From Methylobacillus gramineus (GTDB lineage: Bacteria > Pseudomonadota > Gammaproteobacteria > Burkholderiales > Methylophilaceae): DNA of 64,000 nt. The stretch is from contig NZ_JAJAVE010000001.1 in NCBI RefSeq assembly GCF_020532675.1, forward strand, positions 1,612,001 to 1,676,000, in the 5' to 3' direction. Every line of letters starts with the position of its first letter. Within the stretch, counting starts at the first letter, position 1. The notes below the pieces were generated by a model. That model was not told the DNA's origin, did no database searches, and was given only the letters and a program-made list of their open reading frames with translations. A program made the translations under genes and the position numbers. Positions 35,575 to 44,707 of the stretch are shown here, one piece after another.

Positions 35575-36478
35575 AGTAGTTGCCTACGTCTACATTCTCC
35601 AGCACGGCAATCGCATCTTCGGTCAATACCGCCAGCGAGCAATAAAGTGAAACCAGATAGGAAGCAATCGCTTTGTGATTGATACCCATGAAGCGTACAG
35701 ACAGGCCCATGGTTTGCTGGCCTGGCAAGTTAGGTTGATACAGACCGACCACGCCCTGACGGCTCTCACCAGTACGTAGCAAGATGATGTTGGTCTTGCC
35801 TTTAGTCACACGCAGCTTGTCGCATGGAATCAGAGGGATACCGCGCCAGGTAATGAATTGTGAGCCGAACAGGCTCACAGTTGGTGGTGGTACGCCGCGA
35901 CGTGTGCACTCACGGCCAAATGCCGCAATCGCCTGTGGGTGGGCCAGGAAGAAAGCTGGCTCTTTCCACACACGTGAAATCAGTTCATCAAAATCATCTG
36001 GTGTTGGTGAGCCGGTACGTGACTTGACCTTTTGACCATCAGCCACATTGTGCAACAGGCCGTATTCCTTGTTATTGATCAGTTCGCTTTCTTGGCGCTC
36101 TTTCACTGTTTCAATAGTCAGGCGCAGTTGCTCACGAATCTGGTTATGCGGGCTGCTATACAGGTCAGAAATACGCGTATGTACATCCACCACAGTGTTC
36201 ACGGCATTGAGCACATACTCACGGCCCCACTCTTCGTAATCCACGAACGTGGCTGGCAACTCGCGTTCATCCTTATTGGAACAATCCACCTGCACATTGT
36301 GGTTGTCTTTCACCTTGTTAACACGGTAAATACCTGCTTCTACCGGCACCCACTGTAGCAGGTGTACCAACCAACGCGGGGTGATAGCACCCAGCATTGG
36401 CACCGTTTTGGTCGCATTGGCTAACGTACGGGCTGCAACATCACCCAATGCGGTATGGCCCTGATGAATATCTGACAT
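35561..36478 (-). CDS. Family 2A encapsulin shell protein
   Basis: 305 residues, the size of SrpI-type family 2A encapsulins. Recognisable blocks are ALGDVAARTLANATKTVPML, TPRWLVHLLQWVPVEAGIYR, TRISDLYSSPHNQIREQLRL, SRVWKEPAFFLAHPQAIAAF and the C-terminal VSLYCSLAVLTEDAIAVLEN. The fold is that of the HK97 phage capsid protein, self-assembling into a closed icosahedral shell. With a cysteine desulfurase cargo, family 2A shells are known to accumulate elemental sulfur. AAAGGAGAG lies just before the ATG, and the cargo gene is translationally coupled downstream. Confidence 0.95.
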   Translation of the reverse strand: MSDIHQGHTALGDVAARTLANATKTVPMLGAITPRWLVHLLQWVPVEAGIYRVNKVKDNHNVQVDCSNKDERELPATFVDYEEWGREYVLNAVNTVVDVHTRISDLYSSPHNQIREQLRLTIETVKERQESELINNKEYGLLHNVADGQKVKSRTGSPTPDDFDELISRVWKEPAFFLAHPQAIAAFGRECTRRGVPPPTVSLFGSQFITWRGIPLIPCDKLRVTKGKTNIILLRTGESRQGVVGLYQPNLPGQQTMGLSVRFMGINHKAIASYLVSLYCSLAVLTEDAIAVLENVDVGNYYDYK

Positions 36479-36552
36479 GAATCTCTCCTTTTAAATACCA
36501 GTTTCTAAAGATGCGGCATATAACAACCGCCGGTTAAAATGTATTCATACTC

Positions 36553-37509
36553 TTAAGTTGAAGCATCGGATTGACGGCTTGATGACACCGCATCCTTCAT
36601 CTGTGCCTGAGTAATATTGCTATTAGGGGGCACGCTGTAAGTCAGCCAGACATTACCGCCAATGACCGAACCACGACCAATCGTGATACGTCCCAGAATA
36701 GTCGCTCCTGCATAGATCACCACATCATCCTCAACAATGGGATGACGCTCATTCCCCTTGACCAGAGCACCATCCGCATCCACCGGAAAACGCTTGGCGC
36801 CTAACGTTACTGCCTGGTAGAGACGCACATGGCGCCCAATAATGCTGGTTTCTCCGATCACCACACCCGTCCCATGATCAATAAAGAAACCTTCGCTAAT
36901 TTGTGCCCCAGGGTGTATATCAATCCCAGTGGCTGAGTGAGCAATCTCAGTAATCATACGGGCAATCAATGGCACGCCCAGCTGGTGCAACACATGAGCA
37001 ATGCGGTAATGAATAATGGCATTAATCCCGGGATAGCACACCAGCACCTCATCCACACTTCTGGCAGCAGGATCACCCTCATAGGCGGCCCGTATATCAC
37101 TATCCAGCAACACGCGAACTGCTGGCAGGCGACTGGCAAAATCACGTACCAATACAATTGCTCGCTCACGTGATACTTCTGGAGTCGCTGCTACTTCTGC
37201 CACAAAGTTGAGTTCCAACCTCACCTGCGCCACTAGCTCACGCAGCGCCACATCCAGGGTATGTCCAACAAAATAATCCAAGCCTTCTTCACGTAAATCC
37301 GGCAGCCCCAAACGATTGGGAAACAAGGCTGCACCCAAGCCATCAACCACGCTAGCGAGCACTTTTCGTGCAGGCAGCTTGGGAGGACGATTCAGGCGAT
37401 TCCTATGCTCCAGGGAAGCCTGCCGTACTTCACGTAAGTCACTCACTATCTGACTAATCCCTAAATCATCAGGAAATAAGGATTCATCATTATTCACATC
37501 TCGACTCAT
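36553..37509 (-). CDS. epsC: Serine O-acetyltransferase, EpsC/SrpH type
   Basis: 318 residues. The N-terminal helical region (ISQIVSDLREVRQASLEHRN) is the EpsC type, longer than plain CysE. The C-terminal left-handed beta-helix contains the active-site region DIHPGAQISEGFFIDHGTGV and hexapeptide turns (VVIYAGATILGRITIGRGSVIGGNVWL). It makes O-acetylserine from serine and acetyl-CoA, the carbon acceptor for sulfide in cysteine synthesis. It is the first gene of the encapsulin operon, matching srpH beside srpI in cyanobacteria, and would raise cysteine supply for the encapsulated desulfurase. Confidence 0.93.
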   Translation of the reverse strand: MSRDVNNDESLFPDDLGISQIVSDLREVRQASLEHRNRLNRPPKLPARKVLASVVDGLGAALFPNRLGLPDLREEGLDYFVGHTLDVALRELVAQVRLELNFVAEVAATPEVSRERAIVLVRDFASRLPAVRVLLDSDIRAAYEGDPAARSVDEVLVCYPGINAIIHYRIAHVLHQLGVPLIARMITEIAHSATGIDIHPGAQISEGFFIDHGTGVVIGETSIIGRHVRLYQAVTLGAKRFPVDADGALVKGNERHPIVEDDVVIYAGATILGRITIGRGSVIGGNVWLTYSVPPNSNITQAQMKDAVSSSRQSDAST

Positions 37510-37540
37510 ATACCTGCATCCAAAATTGAGACCTACAAAC

Positions 37541-37575
37541 GAAAAAAGCCAGTAGCCTGGTTGGCATACTGGCTT
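37541..37575 (-). terminator. Intrinsic-terminator hairpin in the leader of the epsC-encapsulin operon
   Basis: Read on the minus strand, AAGCCAGTA (37575 down to 37567) pairs perfectly with TACTGGCTT (37554 down to 37546) around a 12-base loop and is followed by a T-run ending at 37542. It stands only 32-66 bp before the epsC start codon, in the same direction. No other gene on this strand needs it, so it most likely acts as a transcription attenuator in the operon leader. Confidence 0.7.
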
Positions 37576-37587
37576 CCGGTGTTCCGG

Positions 37588-37626
37588 TCAGCTAAACACT
37601 AATAATAAACAATTAGTAATTATCAT
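37588..37626 (-). other. Possible 12-codon leader peptide before the attenuator
   Basis: On the minus strand ATG at 37626 opens MIITNCLLLVFS, with stop TGA at 37590-37588, 12 bp before the terminator stem. It contains one cysteine codon followed by three successive TTA leucine codons. The ribosome binding site is poor. The geometry resembles leader-peptide attenuation, but such a short frame can occur by chance. Confidence 0.2.
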
Positions 37627-37902
37627 GCAGACACTTGCTCTTTTTGTGGAAGTTACAAGACCGCTTAACTACTTATGCTAATAGCATCGCTACGTTCTAT
37701 GAATGGTGCAGCAAACTCATCAATAATGGAAGACTATCATATATTCACATTAATTATATACATATAAGTTAAAAATATATAAGAGATTTATTTACAAATA
37801 ACAAAAACAGCCATACATATTCAACTATATTCTTTTACATTATTTTTTAGATTGCATATAGTGCGCACATGCTCCGTTCCATCCATCATTATTGAGGCCT
37901 AC
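37627..37902. other. Divergent promoter region between epsC and second sbp
   Basis: About 275 bases, strongly AT-rich near 37735-37860. It must hold promoters for both the encapsulin operon (minus) and the sulfate-transport operon (plus). I see no ORF and no recognisable operator; CysB sites are too degenerate to call by eye. Confidence 0.45.
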
Positions 37903-38892
37903 ATGTTAAAAAAAATATTGGCTATCGGCTTGTTGACCGCAACATCACTGGCTTACGCAGACACCACATTACTTAACGTCTCCTATGACGTTACCCGCGA
38001 GTTTTACAAAGATTTCAATCCTGCATTTGCCAAATACTGGAAGCAAAAAACCGGTGAATCCGTTGTAGTAAATCAGTCCCACGGCGGCTCAAGCAAGCAG
38101 GCACGCTCCGTTGTGGATGGTTTGCAAGCTGACATTATTTCCATGAACCAGAGCAATGACATCGACATTCTTGCAGAACGTGGCAAGCTGATTCCTGCCG
38201 ACTGGCAAAAACGCCTGCCAAATGACAGCTCACCGACCACATCAACAACAGTATTTTTGGTTCGCAAGGGTAATCCAAAGCAGATCACAGACTGGGCTGA
38301 CTTGATCAAACCAGGCATTAAAGTTGTCGTCCCCAACCCCAAAACTTCAGGCAATGGCCGTTACAGCTATTTGGCAGCATGGGGTGCCGTCATTAAAAAA
38401 GGCGGAGACGAAGCCAAGGCACGTGATTTTGTCACCCGCTTATTCAAGAACGTACCAGTTCTGGATACTGGCGGCCGTGGTGCCACCACTACCTTTGTCC
38501 AGCGCAGCATTGGTGATGTATTACTCACTTTTGAAAACGAAGTATTCCTGATCAAGAAAGAGCTAGGGAATGACCAGTTTGACGTGGTCTACCCTTCTGC
38601 CAGCATACTGGCCGAGAATCCAATTTCCCTGGTAGACAAAGTGGTCGACAAGCGCAAGACGCGCCAGGTCGCTCAGGCTTACCTTGAGTTCCATTACTCG
38701 GAAGAAGGCCAGGAGATTGCCGCCCAGCATTACTTGCGTCCACGCTCTGCCGCCGTTATCACCAAGCACAAGGCCGATTTCAAACCAATTGATCTGTTTA
38801 CGGTAGATGAGTTATTTGGTGGCTGGCAGAAAGCACAGAAAACACACTTTGCCGATGGCGGTGTATTTGATCAGATTTACTCGAGCAAGTAA
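37903..38892 (+). CDS. sbp: Periplasmic sulfate-binding protein (second copy)
   Basis: 329 residues from the ATG at 37903 (MLKKILAIGLLTATSLAYA), with TTGAGG upstream; an ATG 17 codons earlier gives a non-signal N-terminus. The mature protein is a clear paralogue of the copy at 31865 (LLNVSYDVTREFYKDFN; SHGGSSKQARSVVDGLQAD; PNPKTSGNGRYSYLAAW). It heads a plus-strand run with the EAL protein (14 bp later), cysT, cysW and cysA, so it is the likely primary binding protein of that transporter. Confidence 0.94.
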   Translation: MLKKILAIGLLTATSLAYADTTLLNVSYDVTREFYKDFNPAFAKYWKQKTGESVVVNQSHGGSSKQARSVVDGLQADIISMNQSNDIDILAERGKLIPADWQKRLPNDSSPTTSTTVFLVRKGNPKQITDWADLIKPGIKVVVPNPKTSGNGRYSYLAAWGAVIKKGGDEAKARDFVTRLFKNVPVLDTGGRGATTTFVQRSIGDVLLTFENEVFLIKKELGNDQFDVVYPSASILAENPISLVDKVVDKRKTRQVAQAYLEFHYSEEGQEIAAQHYLRPRSAAVITKHKADFKPIDLFTVDELFGGWQKAQKTHFADGGVFDQIYSSK

Positions 38893-38906
38893 TGTAAGGA
38901 AGGCAC

Positions 38907-39821
38907 ATGTCGAAAACACATGAAAACCAAAGCACGCCAGCACAGGCAACCAAAATATCCTCGGCCCATATAGAGCAGTTGAAGATTCAGTTAAGGGAAT
39001 CGCTCTATCTGGATCTTGATGAATACGGCCTGGAAGAGCAGCAATCCGGCGAGTTTAATAGCACCTTTCTCGGCATACAGCTAAATAGCGCCTTCCAGCC
39101 TATTTATGATAGCGAAGCAGGTGATTTGCATGGGCACGAAGCTTTTTTACGCCCATCTCTTGGCGGCTTACAAGCGATCAGCCCTGAGTTTGCATTCAGC
39201 TTTGCCGAACAAGGTGGCAAGCTGGTGAAGTTTGACCGTGTTGCGCGTACTCTACATGTGCTCAACTTCCGCCAGATCTATGCGGAAAATGGCCTGCTGT
39301 TCCTCAATGTGCACCCTAACCTGCTGATTAGCGTCAATGCGCACGGCAAAGTGTTTGAGCGCATATTGCATTCAAACTCTGTGCCGACAGACAGAGTGGT
39401 GATTGAGATTCAGGAAAGCGTTCTGGAGCATGAAAATCAGTTGGCTGAAGCCATAGAGAATTATCGTGAGCGTGGTTACGGGATCGCAATCGACAACTTT
39501 GGCAATAAGCACTCCCATCTGGAACGCTTGTGGAAGCTGTCACCCGAGTTCGTCAAATTCGACACCAGCCTGATCAAGGAAGCAGAACGCAACCCTCGTT
39601 TGCGCAAGATATTGCCGGGCCTGATTCAATTGGCACGAGACATTGGCGCGCAGCCAGTCATTACCGGCATAGAATCCCAAACCGGTCTGGAAATTGCCAT
39701 CGAGTCTGGTAGTACCTTGTTGCAAGGCTATTTCCTGGGGAAACCCGTCACCGCACGCGAATTGCAGCCTACCGATGCCATCAAGCCCGCACTGCACCTG
39801 AAAAAACGTGCAGCGGCTTAA
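38907..39821 (+). CDS. EAL-domain protein, partly degenerate, within the sulfate-transport cluster
   Basis: 304 residues, one EAL domain (about 55-290) after a ~50-residue N-terminus without a known domain. Expected metal and catalytic residues that remain are E78 (reads EAF, not EAL), N134 (LFLNVHP), E167 (IEIQES), D196, K218, E256 and Q273. The second aspartate of the DDFG motif is asparagine (IDNFG, N197). Activity against c-di-GMP may therefore be weak or lost, leaving a binding or protein-interaction role. It has no membrane segment. The position 14 bp after sbp and before cysT is unusual for a c-di-GMP protein. Confidence 0.85.
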   Translation: MSKTHENQSTPAQATKISSAHIEQLKIQLRESLYLDLDEYGLEEQQSGEFNSTFLGIQLNSAFQPIYDSEAGDLHGHEAFLRPSLGGLQAISPEFAFSFAEQGGKLVKFDRVARTLHVLNFRQIYAENGLLFLNVHPNLLISVNAHGKVFERILHSNSVPTDRVVIEIQESVLEHENQLAEAIENYRERGYGIAIDNFGNKHSHLERLWKLSPEFVKFDTSLIKEAERNPRLRKILPGLIQLARDIGAQPVITGIESQTGLEIAIESGSTLLQGYFLGKPVTARELQPTDAIKPALHLKKRAAA

Positions 39822-39968
39822 CTTTCACGGTGTAAGTTAATTAGCCGCGGCCTGAAATAACAGACGGCTATATCATTATAAAAACATATTCTATTTACAA
39901 GCCAGGCGGTCTGTTACATTGGCAGCCGCTGAACGCGTTCGCTGCATAGACTGGATTGATTGAACAAC

Positions 39969-40805
39969 ATGGCAAAAAATAAACAGAAAAACGTATTACC
40001 AGGATTCAATCTATCCTTGGGCTACACCCTGCTCTACCTCAGCCTGATTGTGCTGATTCCATTATCTGCTGCATTTTTCAAAACCACTGAACTGACCTTT
40101 GCCGAGTTCTGGCATACGGTCACCACGCCACGCGTGATTGCCTCATATAAACTGACGTTTGGCGCCTCGTTATTTGCAGCCGTGATCAATGCCATTTTTG
40201 GCTTGCTCACTGCATGGGTGCTGACGCGCTACACCTTTCCTGGCAAAAAGCTGGTGGATGCGCTGGTTGACTTGCCATTTGCACTACCTACCGCAGTCGC
40301 AGGTATTGCGCTAACAGCAGTGTATGCCACCAATGGCTGGCTGGGCAGTCTACTAGAGCCACATGGCATCAAGGTCGCATTCACGCCACTGGGTGTCGTC
40401 GTCGCCCTGACATTCATCGGACTCCCTTTTGTCGTCCGCACCGTACAACCAGTTCTTGAGGACCTGGAAGCTGAAACTGAAGAAGCCGCTGCCAGCCTTG
40501 GTGCAAACCGTTGGCAAACATTCAGCCGAGTGATTCTTCCAGCACTCTGGCCCGCCCTGCTCACTGGCTTTGCCCTGGCATTTGCGCGTGCGGTCGGTGA
40601 ATATGGCTCAGTCATCTTCATTGCGGGCAATATGCCCATGGTCTCGGAAATCACGCCGCTGATCATTATCACCAAACTGGAACAGTACGATTACGCCGGG
40701 GCAACCGCTGTTGCCGTGGTCATGCTGGTAATTTCATTCCTGCTCTTGTTTGCCATTAATGGCTTGCAATGGTGGAGTAGCCGCCGTAACAGTGCATCGA
40801 GATAG
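39969..40805 (+). CDS. cysT: Sulfate ABC transporter permease CysT (CysU)
   Basis: 278 residues from the ATG at 39969; a TTG three codons earlier is possible. Six membrane segments are expected and the permease signature [21 protein letters not shown] is present, with [13 protein letters not shown] near the end as in CysT. It forms the inner membrane channel with CysW. The 147-bp gap before it is larger than the other gaps in the operon and contains an 8-bp inverted repeat (TAACAGAC at 39858 and GTCTGTTA at 39909). Confidence 0.95.
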   Translation: MAKNKQKNVLPGFNLSLGYTLLYLSLIVLIPLSAAFFKTTELTFAEFWHTVTTPRVIASYKLTFGASLFAAVINAIFGLLTAWVLTRYTFPGKKLVDALVDLPFALPTAVAGIALTAVYATNGWLGSLLEPHGIKVAFTPLGVVVALTFIGLPFVVRTVQPVLEDLEAETEEAAASLGANRWQTFSRVILPALWPALLTGFALAFARAVGEYGSVIFIAGNMPMVSEITPLIIITKLEQYDYAGATAVAVVMLVISFLLLFAINGLQWWSSRRNSASR

Positions 40806-40816
40806 GAATAGAAAAA

Positions 40817-41710
40817 ATGTCGACAACCGTTTCCCAACTCGCTCATTACAATGCCAAGGTAGCACGTAGTCGTGCCACCTCGGAACCTGCATGGATACGC
40901 TGGAGCCTGATTATTGTCTCGCTGCTGTTCCTCAGCCTGTTCCTGTTTATCCCATTGGCTGCAGTATTTACAGAAGCGCTGCGCAAAGGTTTTGAAACCT
41001 ATATTGCGGCATTGATAGAGCCTGATGCGCTTTCTGCGATCAAGCTGACATTGATTGCGGCTGCCATTGCTTTACCGCTCAACCTGGTATTCGGTGTAGC
41101 CGCAGCCTGGGCCATTGCCAAGTTTGAGTTCAAGGGTAAAAGCATACTGATCACCCTAATTGATCTGCCTTTTGCAGTGTCTCCCGTGATTGCCGGTTTG
41201 ATCTATGTACTGATTTTCGGTCTACAGGGCTGGTTCGGCGAATGGTTGATTGATAATGATCTCAAGGTGATATTTGCCATTCCTGGCATTGTGCTGGCCA
41301 CGATCTTTGTCACCTTCCCGTTTATTGCGCGCGAACTTATTCCGCTGATGCAAGCGCAAGGCAAGGATGAGGAAGAAGCTGGCCTGGTGCTGGGCGCTTC
41401 TGGCTGGCAGATTCTCTGGCATATCACACTGCCCAATATCAAGTGGGGTTTGCTCTATGGCGTGATCCTGACCAATGCCCGTGCCATGGGCGAATTCGGT
41501 GCGGTATCCGTAGTGTCAGGGCATATCCGCGGCATGACCAACACCATGCCGCTTCATGTGGAAATCCTCTACAACGAATACAACTACGCTGCTGCGTTTG
41601 CTGTGGCTTCGTTACTGGCTTTCCTGGCACTGATTACTTTGGCATTGAAGTCCTACATTGAATGGCAAAGCGCGCGTAGCGTTGTCGCTGCAAAACCCGT
41701 AGACGAATAA
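40817..41710 (+). CDS. cysW: Sulfate ABC transporter permease CysW
   Basis: 297 residues, six membrane segments, starting 11 bp after cysT. The binding-protein-dependent transport signature reads [21 protein letters not shown], and [22 protein letters not shown] is typical of CysW. It pairs with CysT; both couple to the CysA ATPase. Confidence 0.95.
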   Translation: MSTTVSQLAHYNAKVARSRATSEPAWIRWSLIIVSLLFLSLFLFIPLAAVFTEALRKGFETYIAALIEPDALSAIKLTLIAAAIALPLNLVFGVAAAWAIAKFEFKGKSILITLIDLPFAVSPVIAGLIYVLIFGLQGWFGEWLIDNDLKVIFAIPGIVLATIFVTFPFIARELIPLMQAQGKDEEEAGLVLGASGWQILWHITLPNIKWGLLYGVILTNARAMGEFGAVSVVSGHIRGMTNTMPLHVEILYNEYNYAAAFAVASLLAFLALITLALKSYIEWQSARSVVAAKPVDE

Positions 41711-41752
41711 ACAAGATTCATCTTAAAGAATACCTGGCACAAGGATAGCCCC

Positions 41753-42829
41753 ATGAGTATCGAGATCCGCAATATCAAGAAAGAATTCGGCAGTTTCACC
41801 GCCCTGAACAATGTCAATCTGGACGTACCGAGTGGCGAACTGGTCGCCCTACTTGGACCCTCAGGATGCGGCAAGACTACCCTGTTACGTATCATCGCCG
41901 GTCTTGAATCACCAGACACTGGCAGCATTCACTTTCATGGGCAGGAAGCCACAGACCGCGATGTACGCGAACGCCAGGTAGGTTTTGTATTCCAGCATTA
42001 CGCGCTGTTCCGCCATATGACGGTATTTGAAAATGTAGCCTTCGGCCTGCGCGTTCGCCCAAAGAAAACGCGCCCGACAGAAGCGGAAATACACAGACGC
42101 GTGCACCAGTTGCTGGAGCTGGTTCAGCTAGACTGGTTGGCAGACCGTTACCCACCACAACTCTCAGGCGGCCAACGTCAGCGTATTGCGCTAGCTCGCG
42201 CATTGGCTGTAGAACCCAAGGTATTGCTGCTGGATGAGCCGTTTGGCGCACTTGATGCCAAGGTACGCAAGGATTTACGCCGCTGGCTGCGCCGCCTGCA
42301 TGATGAGTTGCACATTACCAGCGTCTTTGTGACACATGACCAGGAAGAAGCGTTGGAAGTAGCTGATCGTATCGTGGTCATGAACCAGGGCAAGATTGAG
42401 CAGATAGGCACACCACAAGATGTTTACGATAATCCAGCCTCACCGTTTGTCTACAAATTCCTCGGCAACGTTAACCAATTTCATAGCCGCGTCAATGAAG
42501 GCCAGGCGCATATTGGCGACATTTCATTGACCCTAAATGCGCATCACTCGACGCAAAATAGCAATGCGCTGGCCTATGTCAGACCGCACGACATTGATGT
42601 CTATACAGAGCAAAACGGCCAACCTGCATTACAAGCGATTGTCAGCTATATCCATGCCGCTGGTCCGCTGGTCAGGCTGGAGCTGCAGCCGATCAATGAA
42701 ACCGACACGATAGAAGCGGAAATCACCCGTGAACGCTTTCGCGAACTTGCCCTCAATCAGGGCTCGCACGTGTACCTGAAGCCACGCAACGTACAAGTTT
42801 TTCTGGAATCTGCAATTACACAAAGCTAA
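41753..42829 (+). CDS. cysA: Sulfate ABC transporter ATP-binding protein CysA
   Basis: 358 residues. Walker A (GPSGCGKTT), the signature LSGGQRQR, Walker B with D-loop ([12 protein letters not shown]) and the switch histidine (VTHDQEE) are intact. The C-terminal regulatory TOBE-like domain contains YVRPHDIDV. It powers import of sulfate bound by Sbp. AAGGA precedes the ATG. A very strong terminator follows, closing the operon. Confidence 0.96.
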   Translation: MSIEIRNIKKEFGSFTALNNVNLDVPSGELVALLGPSGCGKTTLLRIIAGLESPDTGSIHFHGQEATDRDVRERQVGFVFQHYALFRHMTVFENVAFGLRVRPKKTRPTEAEIHRRVHQLLELVQLDWLADRYPPQLSGGQRQRIALARALAVEPKVLLLDEPFGALDAKVRKDLRRWLRRLHDELHITSVFVTHDQEEALEVADRIVVMNQGKIEQIGTPQDVYDNPASPFVYKFLGNVNQFHSRVNEGQAHIGDISLTLNAHHSTQNSNALAYVRPHDIDVYTEQNGQPALQAIVSYIHAAGPLVRLELQPINETDTIEAEITRERFRELALNQGSHVYLKPRNVQVFLESAITQS

Positions 42830-42862
42830 CTACACTGTTCGCCCAGCCGACCTGACAACAGG

Positions 42863-42902
42863 AGGCCGTTACATGAGATTAATCATGTAACGGCCTTTTT
42901 TA
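42863..42902 (+). terminator. Strong intrinsic terminator after cysA
   Basis: A perfect 14-bp stem (42863-42876 with 42883-42896, beginning AGGCCGTTACATGA) with a 6-base loop is followed by six T's, 34 bp after the cysA stop. Confidence 0.95.
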
Positions 42903-42931
42903 TTGCCCCTCACCTACAAGGATGAATCATC

Positions 42932-44194
42932 ATGACGGGATTAAGAACTAGCACACTTTCTACACTGGCTTTGTCGGTCATCAGTATCGGCATCGCGAGC
43001 ATTGCATCCGCGACAGACGGCTACTTTGCCCACGGTTATGGGGTGAAGTCTCAAGGTGTGGGGGGCGTAGGGATTGCCTTGCCACAGGATGCACTGGTCT
43101 CTGCCAGCAACCCGGCTGGATTGGCCTGGGTAGGCGATCGCCTTGATATTGGGGCCACCTGGTTTCGTCCCCAACGGGAAGCTGAAATTGAAAACAACGC
43201 AGGGCCTATCAATGGCAAATACGATGCCAATGACAAAGAAAACTTCATCATCCCGGAAATAGGCTACAACAAGCAGGTCAGCGAAACACTGAACGCGGGG
43301 GTCGCTGTATACGGCAATGGCGGCATGAATACTGATTACAAAACTGCGGTTCCATTATTGGGCAACAGGCGCGCGGGCATCGATCTAATCCAGGTATTTA
43401 TCAAACCTGCGCTGGCATGGAAACTCTCACCGACCCAGTCTATAGGTGTGGGGCTTAACCTTGCCTATCAACGGTTTGAGGCCAAAGGCCTGCAGAACTT
43501 CGATAATAACTTTTCCGAAGCACCTGGGCATGTGACGAATAAAGGCCATGATTCCTCTTATGGTATCGGCGCACATATCGGCTGGCTTGGCCAGTTTGGT
43601 GATCACGTGACATTGGGCGCCAGTTATCAAACAAAAACCTCCATGAGCAAGTTCGACAAATATCGCGGCCTGTTTGCTGAACAGGGAGACTTCGACATTC
43701 CCGCCAGCTATGGCCTGGGCATCGCCATCAAGCTGACCCCAAACTGGACGGTAGCTGGGGATGTGCAGCGCATTCGCTATAGCGATGTCGACTCTGTAGG
43801 CAACTCGATTGCCAACTTCTTCGCACAACAGCAACTTGGCTCAGACCGCGGAGCCGGCTTTGGTTGGCGCGATGTCACCGCATATAAAATTGGCACGCTA
43901 TACCAAGTGAATGACCAACTCACATTACGTGCTGGCTACAACCATGCAACACAGCCTATTGCGCGCGGCGAAACGCTGTTCAATATCCTGGCACCAGCTG
44001 TTGTTCAAGATCACGTCACCCTGGGGGCAACCTGGAAATTCGAGAACAAGAGCGAACTGTCACTGAGTTATGTGCATGCGTTTGAAAACAAGGTAAACGG
44101 GAATAACTCCATCAACCCTGCATTTGGTGGTGGCGATGTTAACCTCAAGATGTATCAAGATTCACTAGGCATTGCTTACGCCTGGGCGCTATAA
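42932..44194 (+). CDS. FadL/OmpP1/TodX-family outer membrane channel
   Basis: 420 residues with a signal peptide (ending IASIASA) and the family N-terminus TDGYFAHGYGVKSQGVGGVGIALPQDALVSASNPAGL. It has a 14-stranded barrel, ending YQDSLGIAYAWAL. FadL-type proteins move hydrophobic compounds (fatty acids, aromatics, hydrocarbons) across the outer membrane by lateral diffusion. AAGGA precedes the ATG. It is a separate unit between the cysA terminator and the YeeE pair, so a link to sulfur is only positional. Confidence 0.92.
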   Translation: MTGLRTSTLSTLALSVISIGIASIASATDGYFAHGYGVKSQGVGGVGIALPQDALVSASNPAGLAWVGDRLDIGATWFRPQREAEIENNAGPINGKYDANDKENFIIPEIGYNKQVSETLNAGVAVYGNGGMNTDYKTAVPLLGNRRAGIDLIQVFIKPALAWKLSPTQSIGVGLNLAYQRFEAKGLQNFDNNFSEAPGHVTNKGHDSSYGIGAHIGWLGQFGDHVTLGASYQTKTSMSKFDKYRGLFAEQGDFDIPASYGLGIAIKLTPNWTVAGDVQRIRYSDVDSVGNSIANFFAQQQLGSDRGAGFGWRDVTAYKIGTLYQVNDQLTLRAGYNHATQPIARGETLFNILAPAVVQDHVTLGATWKFENKSELSLSYVHAFENKVNGNNSINPAFGGGDVNLKMYQDSLGIAYAWAL

Positions 44195-44265
44195 CATTGG
44201 AGTCCATGTTAAATAAGCATTAACTCTGTTATAAAGTCTGATATTCAACAGGAAAGCGCTGCCTC

Positions 44266-44697
44266 ATGAGCATAGACTGGAATGCCTTCACCCCATGGTC
44301 ATCTCTGGCTGGTGGGCTGCTCATCGGCCTATCAGCGGCTGCACTTATTCTGCTGAATGGCAGGATTGCCGGTATCAGCGGCATTCTTGGCGGCCTGCTG
44401 CAATTCCGTAGTCTAGAAACAGGCTGGCGCCTTGCCTTTATTACAGGCCTGATCCTGGCGCCCCTGCTTTACGGCAGCTTCACCACCCTGCCATCCGTCA
44501 TTAACGTCGGTGATCTCTCCACACTGGCTATTGCCGGACTATTGGTCGGATTCGGCACCAGCCTAGGTAACGGTTGCACCAGCGGCCACGGCGTTTGTGG
44601 GCTTTCTCGCTTATCATTACGCTCACTGATCGCCACCCTTCTATTCATGGGTTCAGGGTTCCTCACAGTATTCCTGCTCCGCCATGTATTTTCATGA
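44266..44697 (+). CDS. YeeE/YedE-family membrane protein, N-terminal half-type
   Basis: 143 residues with four hydrophobic segments. The signature [12 protein letters not shown] carries the conserved cysteine of the YeeE/YedE (TsuA-related) sulfur-compound transporters. Full-length members have two such halves in one chain; here they are two genes separated by 10 bp. Single-chain relatives import thiosulfate. Confidence 0.9.
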   Translation: MSIDWNAFTPWSSLAGGLLIGLSAAALILLNGRIAGISGILGGLLQFRSLETGWRLAFITGLILAPLLYGSFTTLPSVINVGDLSTLAIAGLLVGFGTSLGNGCTSGHGVCGLSRLSLRSLIATLLFMGSGFLTVFLLRHVFS

Positions 44698-44707
44698 GTA
44701 AGCCCAT

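Noticed and set aside
35561-36478. Prophage capsid protein
   Set aside because: The shell shares the HK97 fold with phage capsids, but no terminase, portal, protease or tail genes are nearby and the cargo gene overlaps it.
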